Source of the DNA: Pannonibacter anstelovis
GTDB lineage: Bacteria > Pseudomonadota > Alphaproteobacteria > Rhizobiales > Stappiaceae
NCBI RefSeq assembly: GCF_036881715.1
Contig: NZ_JBAKBF010000006.1
Coordinates: 62,001-126,000, forward strand
DNA length: 64,000 nt
Direction: 5' to 3'
Part shown: piece by piece, positions 1-8,182 of the stretch
Position numbering within the stretch: the stretch's first letter is position 1
Layout of the letters: each line of letters starts with the position of its first letter
Translations under genes and position numbers: made by a program
The notes under the pieces: generated by a model
Database searches by the model: none
What the model saw: the letters and a program-made list of their open reading frames with translations, nothing else
Told to the model about the DNA's origin: nothing

Positions 1-256
1 GGCGCCCGCGCCGGGAGAAATGCACCACCAGCGTTTCGATGCCGAGATGGGAGTTCTCCCGGAAAGTCACGACCGCACCGATGAAGGTGAGCCAGACGAA
101 GAAATACCGCGCCAGCTCTTCCGAGACGACGAGGCCGGAGTTCATGCCATAGCGCAGGACCACATTAACGAAGACCATGATCGCCATGGAGGCCAGCAGG
201 AAGACGAGGACCGCTTCCAGCGTGCGGTAGAAAAGGCGGGTGAGGGTCGCGATCAT
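1..256 (-). CDS. TRAP transporter small permease (DctQ-type), partial
   Basis: The minus strand encodes an N-terminal fragment of about 85 residues starting MIATLTRLFYRTLEAVL; its C-terminus lies beyond the left edge. It has two predicted membrane helices (about residues 12-35 and 48-66) and the WLTFIGAVVTFRE stretch typical of DctQ small subunits of tripartite ATP-independent periplasmic transporters. Known role of the family: the membrane partner of the large DctM permease in sodium-driven uptake of organic acids caught by a periplasmic binding protein. It starts 7 bp after the stop of the FAH-family gene, so it is in the same operon. I infer import of the sugar acid degraded by this cluster; dctM and dctP should lie just outside the window. 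Confidence 0.85.
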   Translation of the reverse strand, partial: MIATLTRLFYRTLEAVLVFLLASMAIMVFVNVVLRYGMNSGLVVSEELARYFFVWLTFIGAVVTFRENSHLGIETLVVHFSRRGR

Positions 257-263
257 GAGGCCC

Positions 264-1430
264 TCACACCTTGTCCGCCAGCCCGCGGCGGGCAAGGTTG
301 CGGAACAGCTCACGCAGGCCGAAAGTCCATTCCGGGCAGGCATCCGTGCGGTCGATCCAGTTGATCAGGCGCCCCAGCTTCGGCGTGTGGATCTCCACCC
401 GGTCGCCAATCTCGTGGGTGAAGCCCTGCCCTGCCCCGCGCCGGTCCTTGACGGGGGCAAACATGGTGCCGAGGAACAGCACCGCCCCATCCGGATACTG
501 GTGATTGCGGTTGCGGAGCTGGCTGACCAGCTCCTCTGGCGAGCGGCTGATGGCTTCCATCGGGCTCTCGCCCGTCATCACAAAGCCGTCCTCACCCTCC
601 ACCAGCAGCGACACCCGCACCTTGCGCAGGTCATCGATGGTGAACCCCTCATCGAACAGGCGGATGAAGGGGCCGATGGCGCAGGAGGCGTTGTTGTCCT
701 TGGCCTTGCCAAGAAGCAGCGCCGAGCGGCCTTCCACATCGCGCAGATTCACATCATTGCCGAGGGTCGCGCCGAGAATGGCACCGTCCGAGCGAACCGC
801 CAGAACCACCTCCGGCTCCGGATTATTCCACTCGGAAATGGGATGGATGCCAGCCTTGGCACCGCAGCCAACCGATGACATGGGCTGGGCCTTGGTGAAG
901 ATTTCCGCATCCGGGCCAATGCCCACTTCAAGATACTGCGACCACAGGCCCATATCCTGCAGCAGCGCCTTGACCTTGCGGGCCTCTTCGGACCCCGCCT
1001 TGACGCCGCGCAGGCTGCCACCCAGCACCGGGGCCAGCCGCTCGCGGATCTCCAGGGCGCGGGAGCTGTCGCCCTTGGCCTGTTCCTCGATCACCCGCTC
1101 CAGCATGCTGTCGGCAAAGGTGACGCCGGCCGCCTTGACCGATTGCAGATCGATGGGCGCCAGCAACTGTCCGGCGCTGCCATCAAGGAACGCATCCAGC
1201 GCCCCCAGGTCCGGCAGGCCTGACGCCTGCTTCAGACGTGCGGCGATCTCCGGCATTTCAAGCAGGGAGGAAACGGTCGCGGCAATGCCGGTCAGGTTGA
1301 GCACCTGCCCGGCACGGATCAGCACGGGGCAAGGCCCGTCTTCCGCCTTCGACCAGACGCGGCCAACAAGCACGGCCTCCTGCGCATCGGCAGGCAGAAT
1401 CGCAGATACAGTAACAGCTTGACCGGCCAC
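264..1430 (-). CDS. Fumarylacetoacetate hydrolase (FAH) family protein, probable 2-keto-3-deoxy sugar-acid dehydratase/hydrolase
   Basis: 388 residues with a C-terminal FAH fold. The metal-binding ExE motif is visible as EPEVV at about residues 205-209, with GNDVNLRDVE about 15 residues later and AKDNNASCAIGPF after that. Family members of this length act on 2-keto-3-deoxy or 2,4-diketo sugar acids. I chose the GTG at 1430 because GGGAGGAGG lies just upstream at ribosome-binding distance; a longer TTG-start version (to 1463) has no such site. Neighbours (aldonate-type dehydratase, DenD-like dehydrogenase, TRAP permease) support a role in sugar-acid breakdown. The exact reaction, dehydration to 2-ketoglutarate semialdehyde or C-C hydrolysis, cannot be told from sequence. 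Confidence 0.85.
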   Translation of the reverse strand: MAGQAVTVSAILPADAQEAVLVGRVWSKAEDGPCPVLIRAGQVLNLTGIAATVSSLLEMPEIAARLKQASGLPDLGALDAFLDGSAGQLLAPIDLQSVKAAGVTFADSMLERVIEEQAKGDSSRALEIRERLAPVLGGSLRGVKAGSEEARKVKALLQDMGLWSQYLEVGIGPDAEIFTKAQPMSSVGCGAKAGIHPISEWNNPEPEVVLAVRSDGAILGATLGNDVNLRDVEGRSALLLGKAKDNNASCAIGPFIRLFDEGFTIDDLRKVRVSLLVEGEDGFVMTGESPMEAISRSPEELVSQLRNRNHQYPDGAVLFLGTMFAPVKDRRGAGQGFTHEIGDRVEIHTPKLGRLINWIDRTDACPEWTFGLRELFRNLARRGLADKV

Positions 1431-1505
1431 CGGTGCCCTCCTCCCAAAATCCCCGCCCGGCAAGGCAGCGCCTCCACGCGCAGGAGCCTTACGGCCCCTT
1501 GCCGG

Positions 1506-1526
1506 ATTGTCTGGATGTCAGACAAT
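1506..1526. promoter_or_regulatory. Candidate GntR (FCD) operator upstream of the FAH gene
   Basis: Perfect 8-bp arms ATTGTCTG and CAGACAAT around a 5-nt spacer, 76-96 bp upstream of the FAH-gene start. Read on the minus strand it contains TTGTCTGACAT, which matches TTGTCTGATAA in the divergent promoter at 4212-4230. The regulator gene lies between the two sites, so it is the natural candidate to bind both. Binding is inferred. Confidence 0.6.
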
Positions 1527-1799
1527 CACATTTATTGTGTTTCTTAGCAACATGGTGCCGGGCTTGTCCAGCCTGTGGCACCGCCTGTGTGCAACTTCAG
1601 CGAAGATGTGCAAATGCCCTGCGGATTCCCTCAGGGAGATCCCGCCCCAAGGCAACAAGAGCTTGCCGAAGCGCAGTCTGAAAATTGGAGGCCTTGCTCA
1701 GGCGAAAGACTGCCCCTGCCTCTACGCCACGCCCTCAACAGCAGCCTGCAGCCTATTGCCCTGCATCACAGCACGCGCCGGGTTTCGCACAGGACAACC

Positions 1800-1839
1800 A
1801 TTTCGTCATGCCATGGCCGGAGCCATGGCATGACGAAAT
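1800..1839. repeat. 17-bp inverted repeat (hairpin)
   Basis: Arms of 17 bp (ATTTCGTCATGCCATGG and its exact complement) around the 6-nt loop CCGGAG. No T-run follows on either strand, so it is not a standard intrinsic terminator. The arm core TTTCGTCATG/CATGACG recurs at 61073-61090, which suggests a dispersed palindromic repeat. It sits between the GntR gene and the next operon. Confidence 0.8.
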
Positions 1840-1894
1840 ATGAAAGTTTCGAACGCGAAATCTACTGCCTGAGCTGCAGACAAAGAGATATACG

Positions 1895-2608
1895 TCAGTA
1901 AATCTCGAGATTGAGCGCAATACGGCTTGCAGCACCCGTCAGATGCTGGCGCATGGCGGCACGTGCGGCAATTGCATCCCGGCTGGCGATGGCATCACGC
2001 ACGGCCACATGTTCGGCGATGGTGATTTCGACGATCTCCTCCAGTACGGCGCTGGCCCGTGCGGCATTGATGGCGAGGCTGATACGTTCGGCGATGAAGC
2101 CGATGAACATGCCGAAATAGGCATTACCGGTGGCATCGGCGACGGCCCGGTGGAAGGCAAGATCGGCAATGATGCCCTGCTCGGTCCACTTTTCCGCCCC
2201 GGTCATCTGCGCCAGCGCCTCATCCAGCCGGGCGAGGTCTTCGGCCGTATGATGCAGGGCGGCAAGTCCGGCCGCCTCGATCTCCAGCGGCAGGCGCAGC
2301 TGGAACAGGTCACGGAAGCTCTCCCGGTCGTCCAGATCATCCTGGGCAATCCGGATGGGCCGCGCCTGCGGCTCGGTCACAAAGGCACCGACTCCCTGCC
2401 GGGTTTCGACCAGCCCCTCGTTGCGCAGCTGGGCGATGGCCTCGCGCACCACCGTGCGGCTGACGCCAAGCGTCTTGGCAAGGGCATGTTCGGTCGGCAG
2501 GCGGTCACCGGGCTTGATGCGGCCCTCGCTGATGTCACGGGCGATCTGGGCCGCAATACGTGCCGGAAGATGTTCGCTGCGCCGGATCTGTTCCATGCCG
2601 ATAGCCAT
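1895..2608 (-). CDS. GntR-family (FadR/FCD subfamily) transcriptional regulator
   Basis: About 237 residues. An N-terminal winged helix (residues about 10-75) contains the family's typical PGDRLPTEHALAKTLGVSR and VVREAIAQL segments. The C-terminal all-helical FCD domain shows the metal-site pattern DLAFHRAV, AEHVAV and RQHLTGA. FCD-type GntR proteins usually sense sugar acids or other carboxylates. The start is uncertain: ATG at 2608 is used, ATG 2596 and GTG 2620 are possible. The gene follows the FAD-oxidase gene by about 30 bp and is probably co-transcribed with it. Likely a repressor acting at the sites near 1516 and 4220. Confidence 0.9.
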   Translation of the reverse strand: MAIGMEQIRRSEHLPARIAAQIARDISEGRIKPGDRLPTEHALAKTLGVSRTVVREAIAQLRNEGLVETRQGVGAFVTEPQARPIRIAQDDLDDRESFRDLFQLRLPLEIEAAGLAALHHTAEDLARLDEALAQMTGAEKWTEQGIIADLAFHRAVADATGNAYFGMFIGFIAERISLAINAARASAVLEEIVEITIAEHVAVRDAIASRDAIAARAAMRQHLTGAASRIALNLEIY

Positions 2609-2640
2609 TCCTTGCCCCACAATCTGACGGATCAGCGCCT

Positions 2641-4113
2641 TTACCCCGAAACTCCGGCCAAGTTCAATTGGCAGCCGGGATTCATGATGCCTTGCGGATC
2701 GATTGCCGCCTTGATGGAGGTCAGAAGCTGACGGCGCACTGGCTGGAGGCGTGCCTCGAAATCAGGCTTCTTCAGCCGGCCAATGCCATGTTCGGCGCTG
2801 ATCGAGCCGCCAAAGCCGTCCAGAACCGCGTTGAGCACGGTTTTGGCCTGATAGATCCGCGCATCCGCCTCCTGCCTTGAAAGCTCCGCCGGCGGCAGCA
2901 CGTTGAGATGCACGTTGCCATCCCCCACGTGGCCATAGGAAACGCAGGTGCAATCGGGCAGCGCCGCATGAATGGCGGCCTCCGCCTCGCGGACGAAATC
3001 CGGCACCCGCGACAAGGGCACGGACACATCCGTGCGCAGGTGCCGCCCGCGCTTTGCTTGCCCCTCGTTCATACCCTCGCGGAAAAGCCAGAGATTACGC
3101 GCCTGCGCCTGCGAAGCGGCAACCACCCCGTCCACCACAAGACCATCGGCCATGACGCCGTCCAGAAAGCGGCTCATGAGATCATCCACATCGACAAGAC
3201 CCGAGCCGGAAATCTCCATCAGCACATAGGCAGGATAGCCGGCAGCCATGGGCATGGGCAGGTCCGCGATGGCCTCCTGCGCCAGGGTGAAAGCGAGCGG
3301 CGGCATGAATTCGAAGGCCGACATCAGGTCGCAGCAGTCGCGCCGCGCCCGGCGGTACAGATGGATCGCATCCTCCAGCGCATTGAGCCCCAGCAGGGCT
3401 GTGGCCACCTTATCCGGCTGCGGCAAGAGCTTTACGGCCACGGCAGTGACGATGCCGAGCGTGCCTTCTGCCCCGATGAAAAGCTGCTTCAGGTCGATGC
3501 CCCGGTTGTCCTTGCGAAGGGCGGAGAGGCCGTCGAAAATGCTGCCGTCCGGCAGCACCACCTCCAGCCCCAGCACCAGTTCCCGCGTCATGCCATAGCG
3601 CAGCACATTGATGCCCCCTGCATTGGTGGAGACATTGCCGCCAATGCGGCAGGAGCCCTGCGCCCCCAGCGCCAGCGGAAAGAACAGGCCTGCCTCTGCC
3701 ACCTTGTCCTTGAACTCCGACAGCACCGCCCCGGCCTCGACCACAGCGGAAAAATCATCGGCATCAAGACGCCGGATGGCGGTCATCCGCTCAAGGCTCA
3801 GCACCACCTGCCCTGCCGGATCATCCGGCGTTGCGCCAAGCACCAGCCCGGTGTTGCCGCCCTGCGGCACGATGGAAAGCCCCAGCGCTGCCGCAGCCTT
3901 CACCGCCTGCGCCACACCTTGCGTGGACCGTGGCCGCAGCACGGCAACGGCATCCGTTTCCACATCCCCGTGCCAGTCGCGGCAATATCGGGCCACATCA
4001 GTGCCCGTCAGCACCACATCCGCACCAAGCACCGCCGCCAGCTTCGCCGCCACGCCTGCAGGCCCAGCTTCAGGCTGATCTGTTCCCTGAGGGAGATCAA
4101 TTACATCCGTCAT
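2641..4113 (-). CDS. FAD-linked 2-hydroxyacid dehydrogenase/oxidase (GlcD/D-LDH/D-2HGDH family)
   Basis: 490 residues in two parts: a PCMH-type FAD-binding domain (VVPQGGNTGL-like motif IVPQGGNTGLVLGA, then GSCRIGGNVSTNAGG and GAEGTLGIVTAV) and a C-terminal FAD-linked oxidase domain with YGHVGDGNVHLNV and SAEHGIG. The family oxidises D-2-hydroxyacids such as D-lactate, glycolate or D-2-hydroxyglutarate, passing electrons to quinones or ETF. ATG 4113 is preferred; a longer frame to 4209 adds 32 poorly conserved residues and would overlap the operator. In this cluster it may oxidise a 2-hydroxyacid product of the sugar-acid pathway; the substrate is not determined. Confidence 0.88.
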   Translation of the reverse strand: MTDVIDLPQGTDQPEAGPAGVAAKLAAVLGADVVLTGTDVARYCRDWHGDVETDAVAVLRPRSTQGVAQAVKAAAALGLSIVPQGGNTGLVLGATPDDPAGQVVLSLERMTAIRRLDADDFSAVVEAGAVLSEFKDKVAEAGLFFPLALGAQGSCRIGGNVSTNAGGINVLRYGMTRELVLGLEVVLPDGSIFDGLSALRKDNRGIDLKQLFIGAEGTLGIVTAVAVKLLPQPDKVATALLGLNALEDAIHLYRRARRDCCDLMSAFEFMPPLAFTLAQEAIADLPMPMAAGYPAYVLMEISGSGLVDVDDLMSRFLDGVMADGLVVDGVVAASQAQARNLWLFREGMNEGQAKRGRHLRTDVSVPLSRVPDFVREAEAAIHAALPDCTCVSYGHVGDGNVHLNVLPPAELSRQEADARIYQAKTVLNAVLDGFGGSISAEHGIGRLKKPDFEARLQPVRRQLLTSIKAAIDPQGIMNPGCQLNLAGVSG

Positions 4114-4211
4114 TCTTCCAGTCCCGTCTGCAGCCCAAGCCGTTGTGCAAGCCTCCACCACTGGCGCACCTGTGCGGACAATCACTCTGGCTGTTTTCAA
4201 ATCCACCATAT

Positions 4212-4230
4212 AAGGTTATCAGACAACCTT
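4212..4230. promoter_or_regulatory. Candidate GntR operator in the divergent promoter
   Basis: Inverted repeat AAGGTT-N7-AACCTT lying between the oxidase gene (minus) and the DenD-like gene (plus). The minus strand reads TTGTCTGATAA, closely matching the motif within 1506-1526. Its place between divergent catabolic genes supports coordinate control by the GntR protein encoded at 1895-2608. Confidence 0.6.
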
Positions 4231-4333
4231 ACAAATATTTTCCGCAACCTGCCGGCACCGGTCCGCCAGCGCTGCGGATGAAGGAATGGCAGCGCCCAAG
4301 GGGCTGCAATCGAGAATCCGGAGGAGAGAGCAC

Positions 4334-5320
4334 ATGCATGTTCTGATCATTGGTGCAGCTGGAATGGTGGGCCGCAAGCTGTCCGAACGTCTGGCAAGAG
4401 ATGGCCAGCTTGGCGGCAAGACTGTGGAGCGGATGACGCTGGCCGATGTGATCGAGCCCTCCGCCCCCGCAGGCTTTTCCGGTCAGGCAACGCTGGAGAC
4501 GGCAGACCTCTCCGTCCCCGGCACCTCCGAGCGGCTGATTGCGGACAGGCCGGACGTGATCTTCCACCTCGCAGCCATTGTATCGGGGGAAGCAGAGCTC
4601 GATTTCGACAAGGGCTACCGGATCAATCTGGATGGCACGCGCTATCTCTTCGATGCCATCCGCCTCGCCCACGGGGCAGACGGATACTACCCGCGCATGG
4701 TCTTCACCTCGTCGGTCGCCGTCTTCGGTGCGCCCCTGCCCTATCCCATCTCCGACGACTTCCACTCCACGCCCCTGACGAGCTACGGCACGCAGAAGGC
4801 AATCTGCGAGTTGCTGCTGTCCGACTATTCCCGCCGCGGCTTCTTCGATGGCATCGGCATCCGCCTGCCGACGATCTGCATCCGCCCCGGCAAGCCTAAC
4901 AAGGCCGCTTCCGGCTTCTTCTCCAACATCCTGCGTGAGCCGCTCATCGGCCAGGAAGCCGTGCTGCCCGTGCCGGAGGACATCCGCCACTGGCACGCCT
5001 CGCCGCGTTCCGCCGTTGGCTTCCTGCTGCATGGCGCCACCATCGACACCGGCCTCGTTGGCCCGCGCCGCAACCTCTCCATGCCCGGTGTCAGTGCCAC
5101 GGTGGGCGAGCAGATCGAGGCTCTGCGCCGCATCGCCGGCGAGAAGGCCGTGAAGCTGATCCGCCGCGAGCCGGACGAACTGATCATGCGTGTCGTGTCC
5201 GGCTGGGCACCCGGCTTTGAAGCCACCCGCGCCACGGCGCTTGGCTTCACCGCCGAAACCTCCTTTGATGAAATCATCCGCGTCCACATCGAGGACGAGC
5301 TGGGAGGCCGCATCGCATGA
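4334..5320 (+). CDS. denD: NAD-dependent epimerase/dehydratase family oxidoreductase, DenD-like (D-erythronate dehydrogenase type)
   Basis: 328 residues of the extended SDR class. The N-terminal Rossmann motif GAAGMVGRKL (residues 7-16), FHLAAIVSGEAE, FTSSVAVFG and the catalytic YGTQK (Tyr-x3-Lys) are all visible. The pattern, with IRLPTICIRPGKPNKAASGF, matches DenD-type dehydrogenases that oxidise D-erythronate to 2-keto-D-erythronate in four-carbon acid-sugar pathways. The ATG at 4334 has GGAGGAGAG just upstream; an upstream in-frame ATG at 4286 lacks such a site. It overlaps the following dehydratase gene (ATGA), so the two are translationally coupled. The partners here (IlvD/EDD, FAH) differ from a classical den cluster, so the substrate may be another aldonate. 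Confidence 0.78.
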   Translation: MHVLIIGAAGMVGRKLSERLARDGQLGGKTVERMTLADVIEPSAPAGFSGQATLETADLSVPGTSERLIADRPDVIFHLAAIVSGEAELDFDKGYRINLDGTRYLFDAIRLAHGADGYYPRMVFTSSVAVFGAPLPYPISDDFHSTPLTSYGTQKAICELLLSDYSRRGFFDGIGIRLPTICIRPGKPNKAASGFFSNILREPLIGQEAVLPVPEDIRHWHASPRSAVGFLLHGATIDTGLVGPRRNLSMPGVSATVGEQIEALRRIAGEKAVKLIRREPDELIMRVVSGWAPGFEATRATALGFTAETSFDEIIRVHIEDELGGRIA

Positions 5321-7101
5321 GCGGTGACAGCAAGCCCGCCCGCCGCCTGCGCTCGCAGGACTGGTTCGACAATCCGGACCATCTGGACCTGACGGCGCTC
5401 TATCTGGAACGTTTCATGAATTATGGAACGACACCGGAAGAGCTGCGCTCGGGCAAGCCCATCATCGGCATTGCCCAGTCCGGCAGCGATCTCAACCCCT
5501 GCAACCGGCATCACATGGATCTGGCCAAGCGCGTCCGCGACGGCATCCGGGATGCTGGCGGCATTCCCATCGAGTTTCCGACCCATCCGCTGTTCGAGAA
5601 CTGCAAGCGCCCGACGGCGGCACTGGACCGGAACCTTGCCTATCTCGGTCTGGTGGAAATCCTCTATGGCTATCCGCTGGACGGCGTTGTGCTGACGACC
5701 GGCTGCGACAAGACCACGCCCTCGGCGTTAATGGCCGCGTCCACCGTGGATATTCCGGCCATCGTCCTGTCTGGCGGGCCGATGCTGGATGGCTGGCATG
5801 ACGGGGAGCTGGTGGGGTCTGGCACCGTGATCTGGCGCTCGCGCCGCAAATATGGCGCGGGCGAAATCACCCGCGAGCAGTTCCTGGAAGCGGCGCTGAG
5901 CAGCGCCCCTTCCATCGGCCATTGCAACACCATGGGCACGGCGCTGACCATGAATTCCATGGCCGAAGCGCTCGGCATGTCGCTGACCGGCTGCGCCGCC
6001 ATTCCCGCCGCCTACCGGGAGCGCGGCCAGATGGCCTACCGCACCGGACGCCGGGCAGTGGAACTGGTGCTGGAGGACATGCGCCCTTCCAAAATCCTGA
6101 CGCGGGAAGCCTTCCTCAACGCCGTGCGGGTGAACTCCGCCCTCGGCGGCTCCACCAACGCCCAGCCGCATCTGATGGCCATGGCCAAGCATGCGGGCGT
6201 TGATCTGAGGCCCGAAGACTGGCAGCTGCACGGCTATGACATTCCGCTTCTGGCCAATGTGCAGCCCGCCGGCGCCTATCTCGGCGAGCGTTTCCACCGG
6301 GCGGGCGGCGTTCCGGCCATCATGTGGGAGCTGATGCAGGCGGGCAAGCTCGACACAGGCTGCCTGACCGTGACGGGCCGCAGCATGGGCGAAAACCTTG
6401 AAGGCTGTGAGGCCACCGACCGGGAGGTCATCCGCCCCTACGCCGCCCCGATGAAGGAGCGTGCCGGGTTCCTCGTGCTGAAGGGCAATCTCTTCGACTT
6501 CGCCATCATGAAGATGAGCGTTGTCTCGGAGGATTTCCGCAAGCGCTATCTGAGCGAGCCGGGCCGCGAAGGCATCTATGAAGGCAAGGCCGTGGTCTTC
6601 GACGGTTCGGAGGATTACCACGCCCGTATCAACGATCCCGCGCTTGGCATCGACGAGCGCACCATCCTGGCCATCCGGGGCGCAGGCCCGCTGGGCTGGC
6701 CGGGGTCGGCGGAAGTGGTCAACATGCAGCCGCCCGATCATCTGCTGAAGCGCGGCATCACCAGCCTGCCGACCATCGGCGATGGCCGCCAGTCCGGCAC
6801 CGCCGACAGCCCGTCGATCCTCAACGCTTCGCCCGAAAGCGCCGCTGGCGGCGGCCTTGCCTGCCTGCGGAGCGGCGACACGATCCGCATCGACTTCAAC
6901 ACCGGCCGCTGCGACATGCTGGTGGATGAGGCGGAAATCGAACGCCGCAAGGCCGAAGGCATCCCGCCGGTGCCGCCCTCGGCGACGCCCTGGCAGAAGA
7001 TCTACCGCGAAACGGTCACCCAGCTCGCCGATGGCGCCACCATCCGCGGCGCCGAAACCTTCCGGGGCCTTGCAGCCACTCCACCGCGTCACAACCACTG
7101 A
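5317..7101 (+). CDS. IlvD/EDD-family aldonate dehydratase (L-arabonate/D-xylonate dehydratase type)
   Basis: 594 residues, the usual length of pentonate dehydratases in the IlvD/EDD family, which need a [2Fe-2S] cluster and Mg. Cluster-ligand cysteines are seen in LNPCN (about residue 65), GCDKTTPSA and GHCNTMGTA; GSTNAQPHL and the C-terminal GDGRQSGTADSPSILNASPE are family hallmarks. The reaction would be aldonate to 2-keto-3-deoxyaldonate. Together with the FAH-family protein this resembles a Weimberg-type route, in which the keto-deoxy acid is dehydrated further to 2-ketoglutarate semialdehyde. No semialdehyde dehydrogenase is in the window. The first codon overlaps the preceding stop. Confidence 0.88.
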   Translation: MSGDSKPARRLRSQDWFDNPDHLDLTALYLERFMNYGTTPEELRSGKPIIGIAQSGSDLNPCNRHHMDLAKRVRDGIRDAGGIPIEFPTHPLFENCKRPTAALDRNLAYLGLVEILYGYPLDGVVLTTGCDKTTPSALMAASTVDIPAIVLSGGPMLDGWHDGELVGSGTVIWRSRRKYGAGEITREQFLEAALSSAPSIGHCNTMGTALTMNSMAEALGMSLTGCAAIPAAYRERGQMAYRTGRRAVELVLEDMRPSKILTREAFLNAVRVNSALGGSTNAQPHLMAMAKHAGVDLRPEDWQLHGYDIPLLANVQPAGAYLGERFHRAGGVPAIMWELMQAGKLDTGCLTVTGRSMGENLEGCEATDREVIRPYAAPMKERAGFLVLKGNLFDFAIMKMSVVSEDFRKRYLSEPGREGIYEGKAVVFDGSEDYHARINDPALGIDERTILAIRGAGPLGWPGSAEVVNMQPPDHLLKRGITSLPTIGDGRQSGTADSPSILNASPESAAGGGLACLRSGDTIRIDFNTGRCDMLVDEAEIERRKAEGIPPVPPSATPWQKIYRETVTQLADGATIRGAETFRGLAATPPRHNH

Positions 7102-7366
7102 CGCGATGGGGTGCGCAGGCCCGGTCATTTTCAGACGGAGCAGTCTTCGACACCGCCGGTGCATCAGGCACGGAGTCGCCCCGGCCAAGCGCAGCGCGAG
7201 CCGGAGACTACTCGCTTGCAGAGCAATGCCGCTGTCCGGAGCCTCGCGGCAGGCTCCGGCGCCATGCCTCACCACACTGCCTTTACCTAACCGCTCAGGG
7301 AACGAATGGTCCCCGGATCTCCGCTACGCTGCGTCCGGGGCGACGCTGAGTTTTGGGCGCCCACCC
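7102..7366. repeat. Intergenic region with two GC-rich hairpins
   Basis: No gene is evident between these convergent operons. Two palindromes stand out: CCGGAGCC/GGCTCCGG with an 8-nt loop (7236-7259) and CCCCGGA/TCCGGGG with a 16-nt interior (7311-7340). Neither is followed by a clear T-run. They look like dispersed palindromic elements that may also block read-through. Confidence 0.55.
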
Positions 7367-8164
7367 TCACCCCAGATCGATCATCCGGGGGCTGGTGATC
7401 ACGCCGCCGAAGCCGGTGATGTGGTGGAGCCAGTAGACATAGGGCTCTGCGGACAGCGGCGGTTCGCTGGTCCAGCCGAGGCCCGGGGCATATTGAAAGG
7501 CGGGGCTGCCGGCGATGGCGGCGAAGTGCCCGGCAAAGCTGGTGATCAGCGGCCGGTGCACATGGCCCGTCAGCAGGCGCAGGTGGCCGGGAAAACCGGC
7601 CAGAAGCGTGCGCAGCTCGTCTCTTCCCGCCGTCAGCGTCATCCAGTCCCAGGCAGGTGAAGCAAGACCAAAGGGCGGGTGATGCAGCATGAAGAAGGTG
7701 ACGCCGGAGGTGGTCTCTTCCCGCGCCTTTTCGTCGGCGAGACGCTTCGTGAGCCAGCCAAGACGCTCTGCGCAGAGCTCCCCCTCGACCTTGCCCGGAA
7801 TGATCGTATCAAGGCCAATGACACGAATGCCCTTGTGCACCATATCGAAGTTGAGGAAGGGCTCCGGCGTGAAGGCAATGCTGTCTGCGAAGGCCGTACG
7901 CATGGCGTCCCGCCGGTCATGATTGCCCGGCACCACAAGCACGGGAGCGTCAAACCGGGCCAGCATCTGCCGGGCCAGCGCATAGTCTTCCGCGCTGCCA
8001 CAGTCAGCGAGATCCCCGGAGATCAGCACCAGATCCGGCTGCGGCGTCAGTCTGGCGGCATCGGCCAGCACCTTCTCCACCGCCGCCACCGTATCGGGGC
8101 GCGGATGGGCGCTTTCCTTGTCAGCAGCGAAGAGATGGAAGTCAGAGAAATGAAGGATGTACAT
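7367..8164 (-). CDS. Metallophosphoesterase, GpdQ/class III cyclic-nucleotide phosphodiesterase-like
   Basis: 265 residues of the calcineurin-like phosphoesterase fold. A full binuclear metal site is visible: D8 and H10 (SDFH), D51 (GDLADC), N81 and H82 (PGNHD), H161 (LHHPP), H201 and H203 (GHVHRP). The spacing is almost that of the glycerophosphodiesterase GpdQ, and nearby segments (ADCGSAEDYALARQML) resemble it too. The family also includes CpdA, which cleaves 3',5'-cAMP. It is the last gene of an ABC importer operon (18 bp after the permease stop), which favours cleavage of an imported phosphodiester over a role in cAMP turnover. No signal peptide, so cytoplasmic. Confidence 0.85.
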   Translation of the reverse strand: MYILHFSDFHLFAADKESAHPRPDTVAAVEKVLADAARLTPQPDLVLISGDLADCGSAEDYALARQMLARFDAPVLVVPGNHDRRDAMRTAFADSIAFTPEPFLNFDMVHKGIRVIGLDTIIPGKVEGELCAERLGWLTKRLADEKAREETTSGVTFFMLHHPPFGLASPAWDWMTLTAGRDELRTLLAGFPGHLRLLTGHVHRPLITSFAGHFAAIAGSPAFQYAPGLGWTSEPPLSAEPYVYWLHHITGFGGVITSPRMIDLG

Positions 8165-8182
8165 TCCTGAAAGGTCTTTCAG

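Larger units (their letters stand above)
1431..1894. other. Intergenic region with operator-like palindrome and hairpin
   Basis: No credible gene in this 464-bp gap between the GntR gene and the FAH gene, both read leftwards. It holds the operator-like palindrome at 1506-1526 and a near-perfect hairpin at 1800-1839, described separately. The short open frames here show no recognisable domain or ribosome-binding site. Confidence 0.7.

Noticed and set aside
2908..4281. Long open frame of 457 codons on the plus strand opposite the FAD-oxidase gene.
   Set aside because: It is the antisense shadow of a gene with clear FAD-binding motifs; its own translation is His/Arg/Gln-rich without domains.
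5728..7275. Antisense frame of 515 codons over the IlvD/EDD dehydratase gene.
   Set aside because: High GC at third positions creates long antisense frames here; the sense strand carries all family motifs.
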